Assembly (NCBI GenBank): GCA_018857735.1
Contig: JABMCL010002494.1
Location: forward strand, 72,001 to 136,000
Origin: Alviniconcha marisindica
Lineage: Eukaryota > Mollusca > Gastropoda > Provannidae
Direction of reading: 5' to 3'
DNA length: 64,000 nucleotides
The notes below the pieces were generated by a model that saw only the letters and a list, made by a program, of their open reading frames with translations, did no database searches and had not been told where the DNA came from. Shown here piece by piece: positions 57,645-64,000 of the stretch; the stretch's first letter is position 1, and the number at the start of each line of letters is the position of its first letter. Both the position numbers and the translations under genes were made by a program.

Positions 57645-58861
57645 GCGCTCTATTTTTAATAGTTGCCATGCTTGAACATTATGAAATCTGTTTGTGATTC
57701 CAGGAAATGTGAAAACATGTCAGTGTTATAACAAATGTAATAACTATTGCATACTGCCTTGTGATGTTGAGCATTAGCCTTTTTACTACCTTTATTAGTT
57801 TATAGGTGATGTTTTCCTGTGGTTTGGTGAAATTGGTTTTTGGTAAGCTTCCATTTCTGGAGCACATCTATAAATATTGACTTACATGTGTAAAATTTGG
57901 CTTGTTTGATGGGAAAATGGTTCTTGTTCAATAATAATCAGCTGCTGTTGAACTAGAACTGATATCCTGACTTTTTTGTTCATCATGAAAGACGAATGAA
58001 TGAATGTGCATGGCAATTTCTATTTTTAGTAACACAGTCACATGACCACACATCAAATAAAGCAATGTATAAAACAAAACTTGAATTTAAAAGCCCATCT
58101 ATTTCTTCACATTTCGATATATTACAAACACACTTTTATCCTTAGATATAACTTTTCTGAGCACTTGCTAAACATTTATAGAGAGTATGTACAAAAGTGT
58201 CAAAATCACAAGAACTGTTGAGAACTATGGTTGCTGCTTTTTAACTGTGATCAGTGATTTGACTCCTTGACGGAATGGACAATCAACCTCTCAAAAGCTT
58301 ACTGACCATTAGTAATACTGTCAAGGACAAATAATGTTTTTGTGTTTTGCCAATTATCTGGACATGATCTGACCAAAAAGCATACCCACTTGTGACTGCA
58401 AGATTGATCCATAATCCACTTCCATTTTCTTAGCCAATGAGAATCATGCTCTTTCAGACACCATGTTCAATAAACCAATGCCAATGACTGTACCATTCCT
58501 CATAGCCTTGCTCAACACCATGGCAGACAATGTTTTCAAAACTTTTGACAAAATTTGAAGTACTGACCAAGTTGAAGAGCTCATATTATGTGGTTTGACT
58601 CAGAGTCTGAGACAGGGTGGAGGCAGAGAATAATGATTGCCATTATCCTCTGCCTGGAATGTGGGTCTGGGGTACAACAATATTAAAGACACTGACAAAC
58701 AGAAATGAATGGGACATGTCTGCCTCTTGCAATAATCAGACATTTTAGGCTGTCAAAAGGTCCATCCTTGACTTCCATTATATAACTTTTGTACAAATGT
58801 TTCCAGTAAATAAGATGGGAACAAAAACCACCCTGCCTACAGTTAAATGAAAGAAACAAAC
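57601..58861. other. PRIM1 intron, no further gene seen
   Basis: A (GT)n of about 13 units at 57617-57643 is the only clear feature. The rest is AT-rich, non-coding and probably derived in part from the piggyBac element. Confidence 0.5.
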
Positions 58862-58974
58862 CTTCTGATGGAATCATGGCGAGAACTTTACTCCATTTTA
58901 GCTCATCTCCTAAGAAGTCCTGTTGCCTGCATGCATAGTCTTCAAAGTCTTTTTCCAACACTTTCAAAGCCTCT
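58862..58974 (-). CDS. PRIM1: PRIM1 exon b
   Basis: Acceptor GAATTTGTTTACAG|A and donor GAAG|GTTTGT. The 113-bp exon encodes EALKVLEKDFEDYACRQQDF then LGDELKWSKVLAMIPSE, aligning with human SINIIKKYFEEYALVNQDIL...WDKILALVPE. Phases (1 + 111 + 1) fit exon a (leftover CA gives Gln) and exon c (leftover G gives Glu). Confidence 0.95.
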
Positions 58975-59535
58975 CTGTAAACAAATTCAGAAGTGTTCAC
59001 CATAATACAAAAATACATCAATACAGGAAGAGCAAAACCCTAAGTTAACTCACATCCAAAACAATTGCTAGTAGTGAGAATGCTGGCATATTGTAGGGTT
59101 TTGGTTTGTGACAATGACATTACATGTTGAATGCCTTGTAAGATTGTCACATTTATGTATGCACCTTGGGCTTACTGGAAGGTTAAGTGATGTAAATTCT
59201 CATTATTTTCTTTAAATACTCATGACATCAAAAATGGGTGAAGGGCAACAAAATTGGTAGGACTGTTACATCTTAATAGAACTTATTTATAAAAATTATA
59301 TTAACACACTTTGACAATTCTCACTTAACAGCAACTGACAAAATGAAACATAAACAGCTCCATGGAATGGAGCCTTTCAGATATCTCTCTAAACTGACTG
59401 GACCATTGTTTTCCTTTTAATGTGAACTCTAAATAAAAGCAGAGGTGAAAAAAGTATCCCACAAAAAAAGGATAAAGGTAAGCATGACACCATTCCAACA
59501 AACAATATAAACACAAATTGTGGCTAAAGATTTTT
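58975..59535. other. PRIM1 intron, no feature seen
   Basis: AT-rich with no recognisable coding, RNA or repeat structure. Confidence 0.5.
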
Positions 59536-59890
59536 TTGATTCATATAATCAATAATGGCTAGTGTTTCATACAAAGGAGGTTCCAGGTTCAATCCTGGCT
59601 CAATACTGTACCAGTACTTCATCTTATCCTGTACTAGTCTAGTCTGGCAGGGTTACTGGACTGAGTGAATATCTATCCTTGGATATGAACAAAAAGCATA
59701 CTGAGTGCATATACTTGTGGCTGTGCAAGTAACAAATGTTTAAGCAAATGCAAATTAAAGATTTAGGGAAATGTCCCTAGCTGTCTTGGCAAAATTAGCA
59801 GATAATCCCCACTGCATAGCCGTAAAAGGCAGAAACTAACACTATTTGGGTACTACTGGGCAGTTGCCCTTCTGGCTGCTGTAGCCTTAC
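59536..59890 (+). mobile_element. Possible tRNA-derived SINE
   Basis: GGTTCCAGGTTCAATCCTGG at 59580-59599 contains a good B box (GGTTCAATCC). The A box is degraded (GGCTAGTGTTTCAT upstream). The following 300 bp have no coding potential. Borders are guesses. Confidence 0.45.
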
Positions 59891-60164
59891 CCAGTTAAAG
59901 TAATGAGAATATTAATTTTGTGCAGGTCACTTGAAACGTCCAATAACAAATACTAACAAAATGTTTTATGGGACGGATACTTCATGCATGCTACACTAGT
60001 GCTGGATTTCTGGCAACTTGGTTACCAAGTTGAGTTTGCAACTGGTAAACTTTGACTAATTTTACTGACAGAAAAATCTGAAGTGAAGATTTTGTAAATT
60101 AACTTGATAAAAGCAGTCTTACTGAGTTTGATAATATGTTTTTGATAGCAAGAAAAACCCACAT

Positions 60165-60440
60165 GCACTGACCCCCATAGCATAGTGGTTAGTGTTTTGG
60201 ACAGTGGGCTGGAAAGTCATGAGTTGAAACCCCATCTAAGTCATGTGGGACTTTTCAGCCCTGACTGGCTCCTGCCTTCAGCTGGTAGTGCTATGGGCCC
60301 AACGGGAAGGCTGGGATCACACAGCCAAGCTTCATCCACTTAGCAGATGCATCTGTGAAGGTGTTGCTCTAATTACTTGATCAACACCACAGGTGCCACA
60401 GTTCCTGGGCCTTGTTAACCAATGCTCCCAATAACGCACA
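60165..60440 (+). mobile_element. tRNA-derived SINE, different family
   Basis: The head has an A box (TAGCATAGTGGTTAGTG, 60178-60194) and a B-box-like CATGAGTTGAAACCC (60218-60232) at tRNA spacing. The body includes CCTTCAGCTGGTAGTGCTAT and GGGAAGGCTGGGATCACACA, unrelated to the other SINEs here. Lies in the PRIM1 intron between exons a and b. Confidence 0.7.
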
Positions 60441-60904
60441 ACTGCGGGTCTATTACACATAGATTAGAATTTTGATGCACAGATTAGAGATTGGTGCACC
60501 ATCTTGACACACACGTATTTTTAAAGTGAACAAGATAGTTGATGGTCATTTAGCGCATCAATGAAACCAGATTGGCAAGGTTCAGCCACAATGTGACAAT
60601 GCAAAACTCTGCTTGCCTAACCACATTCCTGTTTGTAATACTGATTGGTTTAAATGTCATTTCTGGCAGTTGAATTTCAAAGCTGTCTGGTCGGAAACCG
60701 ACTTCCTATTTCTGCTGTCACTTCCTTTCTAGGCCTTTGTTTTCACTTCAGCTGAAAACATGTCGAAGGAGCAATCAGCAGCAAAGTCTGATGAAAATAT
60801 TATCGTTGAGGGAGAGAGAAGTATTAAAGCAGCTGAAAAAGATCCTAGCACAACCGTAGTGCATACATTCGACTGGTGCAACTGCAGTAGGTAGTACAAA
60901 CGCG

Positions 60905-61235
60905 GTTCCCTCATTTTTACTACTGCTCCGTTGCAACATGGATCTCGCAATTCTACAGTAATCTTCTCTTTGCCCTGGCAGCCAAATGATTTATTATGAT
61001 TGTCGTTTTTGTGACAATTACTTTTGTACCCAGTTTGCTTCCGTCAGTGATGTGCTGTATTCCATCAGAACAACCTCAAACAAAACTGAGGCTGTTCTAT
61101 GGCTGTTCCGATAAAAAAACAAAGTCGATGAAGGAAGCAAAATAAAGAAGTAATTGTCACAAAAACGTTAATTACAACTGATTATTTCAGTACTTGATGG
61201 AAGCAAAAATTACTGTGGAACTGTGAGAATCTGAT
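60905..61235. mobile_element. Foldback MITE, copy 2
   Basis: Related to 55788-56100 (shares CTCATTTTTACT, GTTGCAA.ATGGA and TGGCAGCC.AA). The outer arms (GGATCTCGCAATTCTACAGT against TACTGTGGAACTGTGAGAATC) and the inner arms (TTTTTGTGACAATTACTT, 60999-61016, against AAGTAATTGTCACAAAAA, 61147-61164, exact reverse complements) fold into one hairpin. Confidence 0.8.
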
Positions 61236-63094
61236 CCAAACACAAAAAGGTTCAAAAGAACACTTATTTTATATGACACAGACACACAGTATGCAAATGT
61301 TTTTGGAAATCCCCTTTGTCAAGCCACAAAACGCAATTTGTGAGAATCTGATATCCGGGCAGGGCCATTTTGTGACCCAGAGCCAGTCCCAAAAAATGAA
61401 CACTTCTAAAACGACTCAAATTGAAAGGACTTGAAAAAAAGTTGTTGTTTTTACGCATCATGTACTAAATCTAAATGACTGTAAATGTGAAGATAGTTAT
61501 GATGGAGCATTTGCGGTGTGATTTTTTTGTTTCTTTTTTTGTTTTTGTTTTAATACAAAAACCATTGCTACTGAATATTCATATGGGCTACTTCAGTGTT
61601 GTGACCCCCAGTTTAGGTTGTTTGACCCTTATTTATTTATTTGTTTGACAGGAGGTCATTGTGACCCTCACTTAAAATTTCTATCGGAAGCACTGCATTG
61701 CATCCTCAGTTATCATCCTCATACATGATTGCATAATAAATCGTCTCAGCTTATGTGGCCCCATGCCACATTCTCATGATGACTTCAGTGTCAGTGCTCC
61801 TGCCTCCTTCATTGCCTGGGACAGTTCTTATCACCACAGTCAATGTGGGGAGACTGATGGAGAGAGGTAGCAGCAGTGTGCTCTCTGGAGGGTCATTGAC
61901 TCAGTCTGACTCTAGTTACTTAGACAAACCTATTTGCCCCTAAAGATGGCAGATAGTACACCACAGTCAAAAACAGTAAAATCAGCAAGAAAAGAGTAAA
62001 TTAAGAAGCACCTGTATTCACAGTAAATGAACACATGCACTGTGGCCCCTTTGTTGAATAATGAAGTAAAGGGTACATAGCTCTGTAATCCTGGTCAAAA
62101 TTTGATGTTTTTTTCTTTTCTTTGTAGACCTATTTTTTGCAGTGACTCTTTATTTTCATGTGTTTCAGGATGCTGATGTTCCCGTTTCTTGGCCACTGTT
62201 GTCTTCCCATTGGAAATGCTGTCATCTGAGCAACATTTGAACAGAAAACTACCCCACGCAAAAAAACAAGAGCAATTATTGTAATTTCACCAGGCCAGCA
62301 TACAACTGTAAAAAACAACCAAACATCATACATTTTACTTCCAAATTGTAAGAGTAAACAGGTCTGTGTGGTATGCTGTGCACGTTAAATCAGAACAAGC
62401 ATCACTGAACACCACTAATGTGACTCAGCAGCAGTGCAGTCTCCTTTGGAAGGTAGCCCATCAATGATCCGATATCTCTGTTTGGACCCCTGGTGGCAGG
62501 GCTGCAATGGGGAACAAGTCTTAGATGTAGCTAGGGGTAGGGATGCCTGGACAAGTGGTGCAGGAGAAGTGTCTCTCAGGCCAGCACGGATAGAGAAAAA
62601 AACACCCCCAAAACACACACACACACACACGCACACCACAAATGAAGACTTATCCAATTCGTGTGACCCCAATAACCCAAATCATATGGACACTATGTCT
62701 GTGCTGGTGATGCACGTACAAGATCTAAACACATACTGTTAAAAAAAAAACCAAAAAAAACCCCACTAATTTTAATCAATTAATGAAACAATACACAACT
62801 TGTGTAAATTTGGGAGGACCAAGTGAGCCTGAGGGAAAACAATATACTAGTTAAACACAGGCTATTATCATGCAGCATTTGAAAGAGCTGCCATTACAGC
62901 CTTTTTCAAGCTACAGATAGATAGTACACTAACAAGTGATAATATTAATGAAATTGGGCTACTTGTCTTTCAGTTGTTGCAGAAGTTTGTTGTGAAATGC
63001 AAGCACAAGGCTCAAAAACTTTGCACACATTTTGCACTATCCAACTAAAACAATATTCTTTTTAACCTCTTGTGTGTTTTGACTGTAACCTTTC

Positions 63095-63139
<45 letters not shown>

Positions 63140-63833
63140 GCCAGGAAGTGCAAAGCAAGAACTGTTTCAGTTGCACAAAGAGTGAACTGTGTAGCATATG
63201 GTACATGTACAAGAGTAGACAAGGCTTGCGTTTCTCCCATTTATGGACGCTGCAAGTGGCTCTTAATTGCTGCATTTTCTATGTGAACTTTCTCAAAAAC
63301 ACAAACATGTAAGTTTTTAATATCGGAAAGGAAGTTTATTCTTTGTTACTGTCTTCAGGTTATGCACAAGCTAAACACAATCATGCAAGTTCAACCTTGG
63401 TACAAACAGTATCAGTTGATCATGCTAATGTGTCCCACTTATTGGAAGCTATTTTGTGTCTAAAAAAAGTGAGGTTTTCAATGTGTTCTTGGATACTCAG
63501 CTTGTTCATAATTACTTATATTCTTCTTTAAAGTCCTGTGAAGTAGTCAAAACACTGAAATAAATAATTAACTGAGAGGATCAGCACAATTATGTGAGTC
63601 CACAAAGAGGGGCAATGTCACTGGGAGCACCTTCTGACACTGACTTGTATTAATCTTTTATCAATCAAAAGTGAACTACCACTTTGGAGTTCCTGCTACC
63701 AGTTACCAGCCCTCCTTTTCAGATGAAGTAATATTTTGCAATGAATACAACAGCTGTTCATTCATTTGATGACCACACAAACACATTTCAAGTTCATAAC
63801 CATGCTTGCACCTTTTTCAACTACTCAACTTAC
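61236..63833. other. PRIM1 intron with MITE fragment and microsatellites
   Basis: Starts with a fragment of the 17.4-kb MITE family (GATCCAAACACAAAAAGGTT, 61233). A short (CA)n at about 62613-62631 and (CA)n at 63097-63134 are the only other clear features. ORFs over them are artefacts. Confidence 0.5.
63097..63134. repeat. (CA)n microsatellite
   Basis: About 19 uninterrupted CA units in a PRIM1 intron. Confidence 0.95.
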
Positions 63834-63895
63834 TGAATGGATGGATGAATGAAGTAAGCATCAAGTCGGACCTTCCGTACTTGATTTTCTCCACC
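63834..63895 (-). CDS. PRIM1: DNA primase catalytic subunit PRIM1, first visible exon a (partial gene)
   Basis: PRIM1 is the small subunit of eukaryotic primase; in the nucleus, with PRIM2 and DNA polymerase alpha, it makes the RNA primers that start every replication fragment. This 62-bp exon (acceptor TTGGTTTCAG|GGT, donor ATTCA|GTAAGT) encodes GGENQVRKVRLDAYFIHPSI, aligning with human GGQDVKKKVHLSEKIHPFI. Seven exons (63895-63834, 58974-58862, 52862-52765, 44684-44552, 42947-42878, 42166-42099, 38348-38250) join in frame with consistent phases and encode about 214 of the usual 420 residues. The N-terminal exons with the first two catalytic Asp and the zinc motif are right of the window. 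Introns here are 0.6-8 kb and full of transposons. Confidence 0.92.
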
Positions 63896-64000
63896 CTGAA
63901 ACCAAGGAATTTTGCAACTTCTCATTAGGACTGTGACAAAGAGGTTACACAATGGGTTTGAGAGGTTCACTGACAAATAAGAAACACAAGATGTGCAAAT

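Overview
The window is animal nuclear DNA, AT-rich, with spliced genes, polyadenylation signals, microsatellites and many decayed transposons. The non-LTR retrotransposons (CR1-like, Tx1/L1-like and RNase H-bearing I/Nimb-like), the tRNA-derived SINEs and the exon sequences point to a protostome, most likely a mollusc (probably a gastropod). The phylum is an inference.

Two host genes can be read, both as their 3' parts. At the left, plus strand, are the last three coding exons of an NR4A/HR38-type orphan nuclear receptor (2946-3148, 5087-5265, 5929-6188). They encode the ligand-binding domain, stop at 6186-6188 and are followed by a 3' UTR of about 2.2 kb with a poly(A) signal at 8339. The DNA-binding-domain exons must lie left of the window. 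At the right, minus strand, seven exons of the DNA primase catalytic subunit PRIM1 run from 63895 down to 38250, with matching splice phases at all six junctions. They cover about the C-terminal half; the N-terminal exons lie right of the window. The genes are convergent and their visible 3' ends are about 30 kb apart.

Almost everything else is mobile DNA. The inter-gene space (8.4-38 kb) holds a CR1-like 3' fragment (13.05-13.9 kb), an RNase H LINE fragment (14.3-15.0), a long-TIR MITE (17.4), a Tx1/L1-like LINE with ORF1 and RT remnants and a poly(A) tail (18.6-23.2), a 2.2 kb TIR element (23.66-25.87), a nearly complete CR1-like LINE (26.5-30.2), a SINE fragment, a second CR1-like LINE (30.46-33.63) and a small C2HC-like ORF (34.5). 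The PRIM1 introns hold an inverted RNase H LINE (39.1-40.7), RT fragments, a full-length tRNA-derived SINE (43.0-43.5), a second copy of the 2.2 kb element (47.4-49.2), an abutting 1.47 kb TIR element, a decayed piggyBac transposase (56.4-57.6), foldback MITEs and SINEs.

The most unusual object is the 2.2 kb TIR element at 23.66-25.87 kb. It has a perfect 29-bp inverted repeat at its ends (probably TA target duplication), no transposase ORF, and about ten copies, in both orientations, of a 23-24 bp imperfect dyad (TGTTGAAC.TTA...TTTCAACA), mostly 160-215 bp apart. The dyads are kept in the second copy. I do not recognise the family.
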